From an uncultured Flavobacteriales bacterium (GTDB taxonomy: Bacteria; Bacteroidota; Bacteroidia; Flavobacteriales_D; Parvicellaceae), in the NCBI GenBank assembly GCA_938075455.1, contig CALJHN010000001.1:17352-81351 (forward strand): a stretch of DNA of 64,000 nucleotides. The letters are read 5' to 3'. The position numbers were made by a program, and so were the translations under genes. Within the stretch, counting starts at the first letter, position 1. Each line of letters starts with the position of its first letter. The notes under the pieces are model-generated. The model was not told where the DNA came from and searched no databases. It worked only from the letters and a program-made list of their open reading frames with translations. Below, piece by piece: positions 34,539 through 43,560 of this stretch.

Positions 34539-35558
34539 GTGACTTATATTTTAGATCATAATAGTTTTGTGTCTGATGTTTTTATAGATGAAAAAATTTC
34601 TGAACTAAATAATATTTCGGTTAAAATTGGCAAATTAGTACTAGACAAAGAATCTGATTATTTCCCAACAAGAAGTGATCAAAAAGTGATGAGAGATGAT
34701 GTTAAAATGTCTATAGTTACTGCTCAAGAATTATTAAAAAAATATAGTTTTTCTAAAAAGACCATTTCAAATATGCCATTATTTGTATCTAATGGTTCAT
34801 TTTTTGGAAATTTTGAAAAACATTTATCTAGAGTTCTTAATGTATTTAAAGAAGCTACTTTGGAAGGTTCTAGAATGAAAGTTTACAAAAAAATTTATAG
34901 AGCTAGTCCCCCACTTTTAGCAATAGAAACTCTCACAAACTCTAATATGAGTTTTATTGCTCAATACACTGGTTTGAAAGGAAATAATGCAACTTTTGGA
35001 AACACATCTATATCTACTTATTATGCATTAAAACAAGGACTCAATGAAATAAAAAATGGAGAGAAATATTGCTGGGTAAGCTCTTCAAATGGGGCTAATA
35101 TTTATTCACATATTATGAATAGAAGTACAAGTGAAGTTGAATTAAGCGGAATAGAAAATACAGGTGGTGGACATATTATATTATCAAAAAATAGACATAA
35201 GAAAAATAAAGTTTTGTGTAAAATCACCAAAATGATCAACATAAAAAAAGTTCCTAATCTTCATGATCAAACTATTAAAAGAACATGGACTGAATTACTT
35301 GAAAATTCTAAATCCGAACTAATTATTTTTTCGGGAGCTATTGACCATGGAGTGAATAAGAAAGACAAGCAGTATTTAAAAGCTTTAAATATTCCAACCA
35401 TATCAATTTTTGAAAAATATGGCTATTTGGGAGTTTCTAACCTAATATTTGGAATAATTGAAGGATTAAAGCATATTAAAAACGGCATAAAATCAATTGA
35501 TGTAATTGATAGAGATGTCTATGGAAGAGAATCGTTAATTACAATCGAGTTATGTTAA
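34539..35558 (+). CDS. Cysteine-less ketosynthase-like protein (chain-length-factor-like, lipid operon gene 2)
   Basis: 339 residues, GTG start 2 bp after the FabZ-like stop. A thiolase/ketosynthase fold is inferred by aligning its centre with the KS encoded next door. The nucleophilic Cys is replaced by Asn155 (GNTSISTYYAL against TACVSSTQAIAL) and the second catalytic His in the KSxxGH position is Leu, while the KxxGxxG region and the DHGVNKKDKQ loop are kept. The protein resembles a chain-length factor that dimerises with an active KS in type II PKS. The order is KS-like then KS, opposite to actinomycete type II PKS. The 3' end overlaps the KS by 7 bp. Confidence 0.75.
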   Translation: MTYILDHNSFVSDVFIDEKISELNNISVKIGKLVLDKESDYFPTRSDQKVMRDDVKMSIVTAQELLKKYSFSKKTISNMPLFVSNGSFFGNFEKHLSRVLNVFKEATLEGSRMKVYKKIYRASPPLLAIETLTNSNMSFIAQYTGLKGNNATFGNTSISTYYALKQGLNEIKNGEKYCWVSSSNGANIYSHIMNRSTSEVELSGIENTGGGHIILSKNRHKKNKVLCKITKMINIKKVPNLHDQTIKRTWTELLENSKSELIIFSGAIDHGVNKKDKQYLKALNIPTISIFEKYGYLGVSNLIFGIIEGLKHIKNGIKSIDVIDRDVYGRESLITIELC

Positions 35559-36835
35559 AAAATAAAGTTTACATAATTGAATACGAAATGATTAGCCCAA
35601 TAGCGCTAGGAAAAGATGAATTTATTGGAAGTATAATTAGTAATAAGAGTGCTGAACAAATTGTAGATCGAGTTAATACGGATGGATTTCCCTTTAAAAA
35701 AGCTGCAGAAGTAAAACAAGATCTTTCTTATCTATATGAGAATGAAAAAGAAGTAATTAAAAAAGCTTCTAAAATTGATAGAAAACTTGAACTATTAGTT
35801 GCTGCTTATTGGAAAAGTAAAAAGAGATTAGAGCCAATAATCAATATCTTAAAGGAGGAAGAAACTGGGACTATTTTAGGCGTAGGTTCAGATGCAATAC
35901 CATTAGAATTCTTTGAAGAAGAAATAAAGAACTATACCCACATGGGACTCGATCCAGTTCCAGAACTTGAGACATATCTAAATACCAATTCTTCAATGAT
36001 AAACATGGTAAATAATCCTTACGATATACACTCCATTTATTTAGCAGAAAAGTTTAAAGCTGGTGCATTCCAAAAATCCATTTTAACTGCATGTGTGTCC
36101 TCCACTCAAGCCATTGCTTTAGGATATCAATCAATTTTAAATAACGAAGCAAAAGTAGTCATAGCTGGTGGAACTGACTCTTTAGTAAATTTGGTACCAT
36201 TAACTGCATTTGGTAAACTTGGAGTTATTCCAGAAACAGCAACTGGGACTGAATGTATTCCATTTGATTTAAACAGAAATGGCACACTTGCAGGTGAAGC
36301 TGCAGGATTTGTAATTCTTGCTTCTGAAGAATTTGTTGACCAAAATAAAATCAAACCAATAGGTCAAATCATGGGATATGGCAATAGTCTAGATGGTTAT
36401 AAGATAACTGCACCAGATCCTAGTGGCGTATCTATGACAAAAGCAATTGAAAATGCACTTTCAAACTCTGGGCTAAAATCATCTCAAATTGATTATATAA
36501 ATGCACATGGAACAGGAACTAAACATAACGACGATTTAGAGTTAAGATGTATTGGAAAAGCTTTGGGAGAAGAGGCAAAAAAAATACCTATTTCTTCTAC
36601 TAAAGACAGACATGGTCATGCAATTGCAGCCGCAGGAATTCAAGAACTCTGTTTATTGCTAGAACTTATGAAATACGATACTATACCAAGTAACTTAAAA
36701 TTAAAATCTCCATGTTCTGAAGAATTTAACTTACTTAGGGAAAATAAAAAGAAAAAAATAACTTATGCACTGAGCAATAATTTTGCTTTTGGAGGTATTA
36801 ATACAGTTTTAGCAATTAAAAATGAGAGGGTATGA
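35552..36835 (+). CDS. Beta-ketoacyl-ACP synthase, FabF-type (lipid operon gene 3)
   Basis: 427 residues. The full catalytic triad is visible: Cys181 in LTACVSST, His319 in NAHGTGT and His356 in KDRHGHAIAAAG with Lys351. It carries out Claisen condensation of an acyl chain with malonyl-ACP. It overlaps the inactive partner by 7 bp and the next gene by 4 bp. The KS is longer than the partner, as in FabF and type II PKS KS-alpha. Substrate and chain length are not predictable from sequence. Confidence 0.92.
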   Translation: MLKNKVYIIEYEMISPIALGKDEFIGSIISNKSAEQIVDRVNTDGFPFKKAAEVKQDLSYLYENEKEVIKKASKIDRKLELLVAAYWKSKKRLEPIINILKEEETGTILGVGSDAIPLEFFEEEIKNYTHMGLDPVPELETYLNTNSSMINMVNNPYDIHSIYLAEKFKAGAFQKSILTACVSSTQAIALGYQSILNNEAKVVIAGGTDSLVNLVPLTAFGKLGVIPETATGTECIPFDLNRNGTLAGEAAGFVILASEEFVDQNKIKPIGQIMGYGNSLDGYKITAPDPSGVSMTKAIENALSNSGLKSSQIDYINAHGTGTKHNDDLELRCIGKALGEEAKKIPISSTKDRHGHAIAAAGIQELCLLLELMKYDTIPSNLKLKSPCSEEFNLLRENKKKKITYALSNNFAFGGINTVLAIKNERV

Positions 36836-37587
36836 ATCTAAAATTAGATAATAAAGTTGTAATAATAACTGGCGCTACTGGTGGAATTGGTGGAGATATT
36901 GTGGCTGAGTTTCTAAGAGAAAAAGCAATAGCAGTATGTCTTATTAGAAATAAATTAAAAATGGAAAAATTAAAGTCTAAATTGATTGAAGAAGACGTTC
37001 CAGTTAAAAATTTATATTCTTATAAATGTGACTTATTAAATTATGATGAAATTGTAAAAACGGTTGGAGATATAAATAAAAAGTTTAGTAAAGTAAATTC
37101 GTTAGTAAATTGCGCAGGCTACACAAAAGAGTATCCATTTGCAATGCTTGATGAAGAAGAGATATCATATACTTTAGATATAAATCTTAAAAGTCCGATG
37201 ATGCTTACTCACGCAGTTTTAAGGATAATGTTTAGACAAAAGAATGGTTCTATAATTAACGTTTCCTCTATATCAGCAGTTAAAAAAGGTAGAGGAATAG
37301 TTGCTTATGCTTCTGCAAAATCAGGAATAGAAAACTTTACAAGAACGTTGGCCGCAGAAGTAGGGAAAAAAAATATTAGAGTTAACTGTATAAGACCAGG
37401 AATTATTGAAACTAGTATGAGCGGACAAGTAATGAGTAGAACTAAAGATCAAATAAAAGAAATTACTTGTTTGGGAAGGTTTGGAAAAACAAAAGAAATA
37501 TCAAAAATGGCAACTTTTTTGGCATCTGACAATTCATCTTCTTATATTACAGGAGAATGTATAACAATAGATGGAGGAATAATTTAA
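36832..37587 (+). CDS. SDR 3-oxoacyl-ACP reductase (lipid operon gene 4)
   Basis: 251 residues. Cofactor loop TGATGGIG, NCAG, catalytic Ser in NVSSISA, Tyr159 and Lys163 in YASAKSG, and a C-terminal ITGECITIDGGI. FabG-like, so it probably reduces the beta-keto group formed by the KS. Overlaps the KS stop by 4 bp and is followed 5 bp later by the ACP gene. It is a second, non-housekeeping FabG-type gene next to the one at 19691. Confidence 0.9.
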   Translation: MNLKLDNKVVIITGATGGIGGDIVAEFLREKAIAVCLIRNKLKMEKLKSKLIEEDVPVKNLYSYKCDLLNYDEIVKTVGDINKKFSKVNSLVNCAGYTKEYPFAMLDEEEISYTLDINLKSPMMLTHAVLRIMFRQKNGSIINVSSISAVKKGRGIVAYASAKSGIENFTRTLAAEVGKKNIRVNCIRPGIIETSMSGQVMSRTKDQIKEITCLGRFGKTKEISKMATFLASDNSSSYITGECITIDGGII

Positions 37588-37592
37588 AATAA

Positions 37593-37988
37593 ATGAAAAA
37601 AATTGAAGAAATATTTGATGATGTGTGTAATGTGATAGAGAATTCTACGGGTTATAAAAAAGAAGATATTAATATGGACGATACTCTATTTGATAAATTA
37701 GAAATTGATTCCATTGATTTGGTAGATATACTATTTGAGTTAGAAACATTGTACGATATTGAATTAAAAATAAGCGATATCGAAATTAAAGCAAAAAAAG
37801 AATTAGGGGATATTCAGTACGAAATCGATGGAGTGATAACTGCAGAAGGAATAGAATCTTTAAAGAAACACATGAGTGAAATAAATCCAGACAAGCTTAC
37901 AGAAGGTCTTACTATTAATGAACTTATTCAGCTATTTTCTATTCACTCGTTATGTAAACTTGTCTTGTTAAAGTTGGAAGGTATGTAA
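37593..37988 (+). CDS. Long acyl carrier protein (lipid operon gene 5)
   Basis: 131 residues, longer than the usual 78-80. The phosphopantetheine site is Ser40 in LEIDSIDLVDILFELE. The helical ACP core covers residues 1-75; a C-terminal extension of about 55 residues with KELGDIQYEIDGVITAEGIE and IHSLCKLVLLKLEGM follows. Extended ACPs like this occur in specialised lipid clusters. It is encoded 5 bp after the reductase. The phosphopantetheinyl transferase must be encoded elsewhere. Confidence 0.88.
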   Translation: MKKIEEIFDDVCNVIENSTGYKKEDINMDDTLFDKLEIDSIDLVDILFELETLYDIELKISDIEIKAKKELGDIQYEIDGVITAEGIESLKKHMSEINPDKLTEGLTINELIQLFSIHSLCKLVLLKLEGM

Positions 37989-38013
37989 AAATATAATTAT
38001 AAAATTCTATAAA

Positions 38014-39087
38014 ATGAGAATTTCAATTGTTGGAGCATATGGATTTACAGGAAAAATAATTTGTGAAGAATTCAATAAAATTAAGTACTCCTACTCTATC
38101 TATGGAAGAAATATAAACGCTCTTAATGAACTTAAAAAAGGAAATTCAAATATTAAAAATTCAAAATCAATCAATCTTAGAATAATAAGAGATGTAAATT
38201 ATCTAATTGAAAATTCAGATGTAATTATCAACTGTGCTGGTCCTTTTACAGAAGAATCCTTTTTACTAGTAAAAAATGTCGCTAAAAGTGGTAAAATATA
38301 TTTAGATATATCTGGGGAAATTGGATTTATTAAGAATTCAAGGGATTATTTACAAGAAATATCGGTTAAAAACAAATCATTAATTATTCATGGCTGTGCA
38401 TTTGAAAGTCTAGTATCAGACTTAATACTGCAATCTTTGAGTGAGAAAAATAAAATTAAATCTGTAAAAACATTTTATAAATTCAATCAAAAAAAAGTAT
38501 CTCCTGGGACTAGAATAACTATGAAGCTAAGTAAATATAGAGAGAGTTTTAAGGTGAAAAATAATCAATGGTTGAATTGTGATTTTAAAAATGATTTAAT
38601 TCAAATAACTAATGGAAATAATAGCAAAGAAGTTGCTGTTCCGTACCCACTACCAGAAGTTGCTTTTTCAAAATGGAATTTTGAAGTAAATCAGGCTGAA
38701 AGTTTTATTATTATCGATGAAAATGACTCTAAATATATGACTAACAGAAAAAGTGTAGAAGGAGATGCTTTAGAAGAACTGGACAAACTTCGTTTAAAAA
38801 AATTCAAGGGACCGGAACTGAAAGATAGAATGTCTCAAAAATGTGAATTATTTGTAAATATCAATCAAGAAAGTATACATCCAAAGACTTTAGAAGCCGA
38901 AATAAAAGACACGTATTTACTTACAGCAAAAGCCATTGTCCTAACTGTAGAAAAAATTCTTAAAAAGAACCCAAATTTATATGGTATAGTTAGTCCAGGA
39001 CAAATATTTAATGGAAATCCCTTAAAAATAATACAAAAGCTTGGAGTTAAATTAAACCATCAATCAAAATTTAGAATTAAAAATTGA
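38014..39087 (+). CDS. Saccharopine dehydrogenase-like protein, candidate trans enoyl reductase (lipid operon gene 6)
   Basis: 357 residues. N-terminal Rossmann NAD(P)-binding motif ISIVGAYGFTGKIICEEF and a second part with AGPFTEESFL. This is the saccharopine dehydrogenase NADP-binding family, which includes mycobacterial trans-acting enoyl reductases for phthiocerol-type lipids (recalled). In a cluster already having KS, KR, DH and ACP, an enoyl reductase is the missing activity, so that role is plausible but inferred. It is 25 bp after the ACP and 10 bp before the transporter. Confidence 0.75.
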   Translation: MRISIVGAYGFTGKIICEEFNKIKYSYSIYGRNINALNELKKGNSNIKNSKSINLRIIRDVNYLIENSDVIINCAGPFTEESFLLVKNVAKSGKIYLDISGEIGFIKNSRDYLQEISVKNKSLIIHGCAFESLVSDLILQSLSEKNKIKSVKTFYKFNQKKVSPGTRITMKLSKYRESFKVKNNQWLNCDFKNDLIQITNGNNSKEVAVPYPLPEVAFSKWNFEVNQAESFIIIDENDSKYMTNRKSVEGDALEELDKLRLKKFKGPELKDRMSQKCELFVNINQESIHPKTLEAEIKDTYLLTAKAIVLTVEKILKKNPNLYGIVSPGQIFNGNPLKIIQKLGVKLNHQSKFRIKN

Positions 39088-39097
39088 TTCATAAAAA

Positions 39098-41197
39098 ATG
39101 GGAAATAAAGATGGATTTTATAAAATAATTGTTAGAAATAATAAGTTATTATTTGCTATTTTCATTTCTACAATATTTTTTTTAATTGTCACCATTCCTA
39201 CTCCAAAATTTAATGGCGATTTATCAGGATTCAACTTAGAAAAAAATAAAGAGTTCATTAAATATCAAAATAAAGATTCTATTTTTAAAAATAAATCAAA
39301 AATATTTTTGGAGGTTATTCCTAACTCTAATAATAGAAAAGAAATTCAAAAAAAGATTAAAAAAATTTCTCAAGAAATTACTTCAAAATACAAAAACTCA
39401 ACTGTAACCAATCCTTTAACTTATTATGATAAAATGATAAGACACTGGAAAATTAAGAACAATCAATTATCTACATTTCTAAAACAAGCAAAAGAAGTAC
39501 CAGAACTTAAAAAATTGATATCCAACGATTTAAAATCATTTTTAGTGATAATTTCTTTTGATGATTTTAAAAGTATTGATATTGATTATTTAAATAATAT
39601 TTTTCAAGAACCTTTTTCAGAAATTAAAAAAATAAATGTTTTTAGCATAGCTCATTTAGAAACTTCTATTGAGAAATATGTTACAAAAGATGTTATGAAT
39701 TTAACACTGCTAATTCTTATTTTCTTTTCATTATATATAATACTTTCTTTTAGGGATTTTAAAGCTTTAATATTTATGGCTTTTACCATTCTAGGACCTA
39801 TTAGTATATCATTATTGGTTTTCTACTTTTTAAATGTACAAGTGAATTTAATTTCTCTTCTTGTCTTCCCAATTGTCCTTATACTGGCATTATCAGATTC
39901 TATTCATTTGTTAACAGGATTTGTGAAATTTAAACATATTGAGAATAGAGAGAAAAGAACTGAAAAAGTCATAGCAAATTATTTTATTCCTTCTTTTTTT
40001 TCTTCTTTAACTACTGCAGCAGCATTTTTAAGTTTTTACTTTTTTAATGATTCTGTTTTTATACAGCAGTTTGGAATGATCACAAGTATTGCATTGATGT
40101 TAGAGTTTTTAATTGTATTTTCAATTGCACCATTTCTTTTACCATGGTTGCATATTAAAAAGATAAATGACTACAATATTAATATGCTTTCTAACTTTCT
40201 TTTCAAGAATAAAAAAACTATATCAATAGGATTAATTTTGGTATTAATTACATCCTTGACGTTAGTAAATAAATTATCTGTTAGGACAAGTACAGATATA
40301 TTTTTCCCTGTAAATTCAGAAATTAGTCACGTAAGAAATAGATTAATGGATAAATATTATTCAACAATAAAGTTAGATATTCTACTTACCAATAAGGATA
40401 AGAAAAAGAATAATCAAATAATAGAAAATTATATTATTGAATTAAATAAAAGATTTGAAAATGAAGCATTAATAGTCAATATTTCTTCAAGTTTAGACAA
40501 ATTTTATTTCAAAACTCGATATGGTGTAAAAGCTAATTTGTTTAATTTCTTGGGAAATGGCAATCCATATTACGATGAAAAAACCAATACTCAAAGAATA
40601 GAATTAAAATTCAAAAGTGCTCAAGATGTAGTAGATTTTAGTAATGGAAAATTATTAGAAATAATAAATGATAGTCCAAAAGAAATAAATATTTCATATT
40701 CAAGTATGGGTCTATTGTTAAATGAAATGAATAATAGTATTACTACTTCTTTAATAAAATCTCTGCTTAGCTCTGGATTGGTCATCTTTTTAATAATTCT
40801 AATAATGACAAAGTCTATTTTCGCTTCTTTATTAAGTTTATTACCTAACTTAATACCACTTGGCTTTATAATTATAATTTATTATGTCTTCAATATAAAT
40901 ATTAATGTTATTACTGCATTAACTGCAGTTATTAGTATAGGCTTGTTAGATGATGACACAGTTCATATTTTATATCGTAAGTTTTGGTTAAAAAAACCTA
41001 TGGAAGAACTTTCATTTAGTATTTTATCCTCAGCAATAATTTTAACAATTTGCTTTGCGTTTTTTATGACAAGCAGTTTTAAGCCTATAGTTGCATTTGG
41101 ATGGGTATGTTCTTTAATTTTTATTATTGGCATCATTTCTGAAATGACCTTAATGCAGTGGATTTTACAATATTTTGGAAAAAATAAAATAAATTGA
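39098..41197 (+). CDS. MMPL/RND-family lipid exporter-like transporter (lipid operon gene 7)
   Basis: 699 residues with about 12 transmembrane helices arranged as 1+5 and 1+5, the MMPL/SSD-like topology, and two extracytoplasmic domains (about 50-200 and 410-550). Proton-relay acidic residues are visible in the helices (ALSDSIHLLTGF; IGLLDDDTVHILYR). Homologues transport lipids or hopanoids across the inner membrane (HpnN, MmpL3). In this operon it probably moves the finished or intermediate lipid. The stop lies just before the start of the next gene. Confidence 0.85.
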   Translation: MGNKDGFYKIIVRNNKLLFAIFISTIFFLIVTIPTPKFNGDLSGFNLEKNKEFIKYQNKDSIFKNKSKIFLEVIPNSNNRKEIQKKIKKISQEITSKYKNSTVTNPLTYYDKMIRHWKIKNNQLSTFLKQAKEVPELKKLISNDLKSFLVIISFDDFKSIDIDYLNNIFQEPFSEIKKINVFSIAHLETSIEKYVTKDVMNLTLLILIFFSLYIILSFRDFKALIFMAFTILGPISISLLVFYFLNVQVNLISLLVFPIVLILALSDSIHLLTGFVKFKHIENREKRTEKVIANYFIPSFFSSLTTAAAFLSFYFFNDSVFIQQFGMITSIALMLEFLIVFSIAPFLLPWLHIKKINDYNINMLSNFLFKNKKTISIGLILVLITSLTLVNKLSVRTSTDIFFPVNSEISHVRNRLMDKYYSTIKLDILLTNKDKKKNNQIIENYIIELNKRFENEALIVNISSSLDKFYFKTRYGVKANLFNFLGNGNPYYDEKTNTQRIELKFKSAQDVVDFSNGKLLEIINDSPKEINISYSSMGLLLNEMNNSITTSLIKSLLSSGLVIFLIILIMTKSIFASLLSLLPNLIPLGFIIIIYYVFNININVITALTAVISIGLLDDDTVHILYRKFWLKKPMEELSFSILSSAIILTICFAFFMTSSFKPIVAFGWVCSLIFIIGIISEMTLMQWILQYFGKNKIN

Positions 41198-41202
41198 AAC
41201 GA

Positions 41203-42018
41203 ATGAGAATTTATTGGTCCTTTCGAAATATAAGTTTAATTCTGGGGTTGTTTTGTTATTTGTCTTCTATTAGTCAGGAAATCATTTGTAAAGATAATTC
41301 CAAACCATCCATAGAAAAAGAGGCAATTGTTATACTTCCAGGATTTGGAGATTCAAAAAAAGGGAGAAATGAGCAAGAGAAATTCTTTAAAGAAAAGGGT
41401 TATGATTTATTTATTCCTGAGTATATGGACAAATTCAAGGTAGATAATTGTGTAGAAAATCTGCTCGAATTCTATGATAAAAATCAATTAAAAGATTATA
41501 AAAAAATTCATTTTTTCTCTTATATATTAGGATCGTGGGTATTGAATAAGTTTATTAGTAAATATGGTGTTTTAAATATATCTACAATAGTTTACGACCG
41601 AAGTCCTACCCAAGAAAGAGCACCTTATTTAGCTGCTGAAAATTTAAATTTAATTATTTCAATGATGGGTATAAAGAATATAATGAATGACATGGCAGCT
41701 TTAGAATATCCTCCAATTGAAAACAAGGATTTACATATTGGAATTATCATTGAAAGTAAAGCAACAAAGTTGCTACGATTACTAGAAAAAAAGGCTTTAG
41801 AAATGGGTCCATTAGATTATAAATTAGAAAGTCTAAACCAAAAAACAGATGATTATCTTTATACATGGCTAAATCATGATCAAATGTACGAACGCTTTGA
41901 TATCATTGGAGAAGAAATATTTTATTTTATAGAAAATCATTTATTTTCTAATAATGCGGAAAGAGTACAGTATGATTGGGATCCATTTACTAACTATAAA
42001 AAAGAAGGATTAAAATGA
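41203..42018 (+). CDS. Alpha/beta hydrolase-like exported protein (lipid operon gene 8)
   Basis: 271 residues from ATG 41203 (MRIYWSFRNIS); a TTG at 41194 overlapping the transporter stop would add three residues. A signal peptide or anchor spans residues 1-28. The core fits an alpha/beta hydrolase: AIVILPGFGDSKKG, a nucleophile-elbow-like HFFSYILGSW with the Gly residues missing, and LNHDQMYERFDII with a candidate catalytic His. It corresponds in position to the hydrolase of the E. coli ynbABC locus. Activity is uncertain because the elbow is atypical. Overlaps gene 9 by 4 bp. Confidence 0.65.
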   Translation: MRIYWSFRNISLILGLFCYLSSISQEIICKDNSKPSIEKEAIVILPGFGDSKKGRNEQEKFFKEKGYDLFIPEYMDKFKVDNCVENLLEFYDKNQLKDYKKIHFFSYILGSWVLNKFISKYGVLNISTIVYDRSPTQERAPYLAAENLNLIISMMGIKNIMNDMAALEYPPIENKDLHIGIIIESKATKLLRLLEKKALEMGPLDYKLESLNQKTDDYLYTWLNHDQMYERFDIIGEEIFYFIENHLFSNNAERVQYDWDPFTNYKKEGLK

Positions 42019-42617
42019 TATCATTTTATAAAATCAAACCAAAATTTCAAAAATTATTAAAACCAATTTTATTTGGGTTATATAAGCTTGGAATTACAGC
42101 AAACCAAATTACAGTTAGTTCCATTATTTTGTCATTTTTAATAGGATTTTCTCTTTGGTTTCACCCTGATTACCGTTGGGGGCTACTAGTGGTTCCAATT
42201 GGTCTTTTAATTAGAATGGCTCTTAATGCCTTAGATGGTATGATGGCAAGAACTTATAATATGCAATCTAAGTTAGGAGAAGTTTTAAATGAAATTGGTG
42301 ATGTAATTTCTGACTTATTTATATTTATTCCAATGACACAAATAAAAGGACTTAACCACGAGCTTCTAGCTTTGTTTATAGGGCTATCTATTATAAATGA
42401 GTTTGCTGGATTTATGGGCAAATTAATTGGTAGAGAAAGAAGGTATGATGGTCCAATGGGAAAAAGCGATAGAGCATTTTTAGTTGGAATAATTTGTTTG
42501 ATTCTTTTCTTTAGACCTATAGATTTGATAATTATCAACACTATATTTATCGTAGCATCCTCTCTAATAGTTTTAAGTACCGTAATAAGATTAAAAAAGG
42601 GATTGGAAGATGAATAA
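42015..42617 (+). CDS. YnbA-like CDP-alcohol phosphatidyltransferase (lipid operon gene 9)
   Basis: 200 residues, about six transmembrane helices. The CDP-alcohol phosphotransferase motif is present with a twist: canonical D-x2-DG-x2-AR-x8-G-x3-D-x3-D reads N71, D74-G75, A78-R79, G88, N92, D96. Two of four Asp are Asn. My recollection is that E. coli YnbA carries the same substitutions, so the subfamily is conserved and not decayed. Such enzymes swap CMP of CDP-diacylglycerol for an alcohol headgroup; the alcohol here is unknown. Overlaps both neighbours. Confidence 0.82.
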   Translation: MISFYKIKPKFQKLLKPILFGLYKLGITANQITVSSIILSFLIGFSLWFHPDYRWGLLVVPIGLLIRMALNALDGMMARTYNMQSKLGEVLNEIGDVISDLFIFIPMTQIKGLNHELLALFIGLSIINEFAGFMGKLIGRERRYDGPMGKSDRAFLVGIICLILFFRPIDLIIINTIFIVASSLIVLSTVIRLKKGLEDE

Positions 42618-43560
42618 ACTAATAGAAAATATTAATATTTCTGGTGAAATTCAAATTGTAATATTTATCATTTTAGCAATCCTAGTATTTTCTTCAATTG
42701 TATTGGGAATTTGGGGACTATTTAGTAAGTCTAAAATGCTTGTAGAGCTTAAAACTAGAACAAAATCTTGGTGGATAATGTGTACGTTATTTATAACTGC
42801 TACCATTATAAGTAATGTGATTACCTATGTTTGTATTGGTTTTTTATCATTTGCCGCATTAAGAGAATTTTATTCCGTCATAAAATTAAGGAAATCAGAC
42901 AGAGCTGGAATGTTATGGTGTTATTTAGCTATTCCAGTCCAATATTATTTAGCTTACAGAGGATGGTACGAACTTTTTATAGTATTTATTCCTGTATTTA
43001 TGTTTGTTTGGATACCTTTTATTTTAGTTTTACAAGGAGAAACTAAAATGATTATGTCCTCTATGGCTGGTCTTCCAACATCGCTAATGCTTTGTGTTTT
43101 TGGGTTGAGTCATATGGCATATTTGATAAGTTTACCAGAAATTGATGGTTTTAGTGCTGGAGGAAAAGGATTACTTCTATTTTTAATATTCATAACTCAG
43201 ATAAATGATGTAATGCAATTTATATGGGGTAAAATAATAGGAAAACATAAAATATTACCTAAAATAAGTCCTAATAAGACTTGGGGAGGATTTATTGGTG
43301 GTTTAATTTCTTCTGTTTTTATTGGCTACTTAATGAGCTTTCTAACTCCATTAAACGACTGGCAAGTTATTGTGGTTAGCTTTTTCATAGCAGGAGTTGG
43401 TTTTGTGGGAGACGTAGTAGTATCTGCTATAAAACGAGACATGGGGGTAAAAGATATGGGACAAGCAATTCCTGGACATGGTGGAGTTTTGGATAGAATA
43501 GATTCTTTAGCATTAACAACCCCTATTTTCTTTCATTTAGTTTATTTTTTCGCCTACTAA
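42610..43560 (+). CDS. YnbB/CdsA-like phosphatidate cytidylyltransferase (lipid operon gene 10)
   Basis: 316 residues, seven or eight transmembrane helices. The C-terminal CdsA signature is complete: SAIKRDMGVKDMGQAIPGHG followed by GVLDRIDSL. It would make CDP-diacylglycerol from phosphatidate and CTP, the activated substrate for the YnbA-like enzyme encoded upstream. The pairing YnbA-YnbB in this order is the E. coli ynbAB arrangement. Housekeeping cdsA must be elsewhere, so this is a dedicated paralogue. Overlaps gene 9 by 8 bp. Confidence 0.9.
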   Translation: MNKLIENINISGEIQIVIFIILAILVFSSIVLGIWGLFSKSKMLVELKTRTKSWWIMCTLFITATIISNVITYVCIGFLSFAALREFYSVIKLRKSDRAGMLWCYLAIPVQYYLAYRGWYELFIVFIPVFMFVWIPFILVLQGETKMIMSSMAGLPTSLMLCVFGLSHMAYLISLPEIDGFSAGGKGLLLFLIFITQINDVMQFIWGKIIGKHKILPKISPNKTWGGFIGGLISSVFIGYLMSFLTPLNDWQVIVVSFFIAGVGFVGDVVVSAIKRDMGVKDMGQAIPGHGGVLDRIDSLALTTPIFFHLVYFFAY

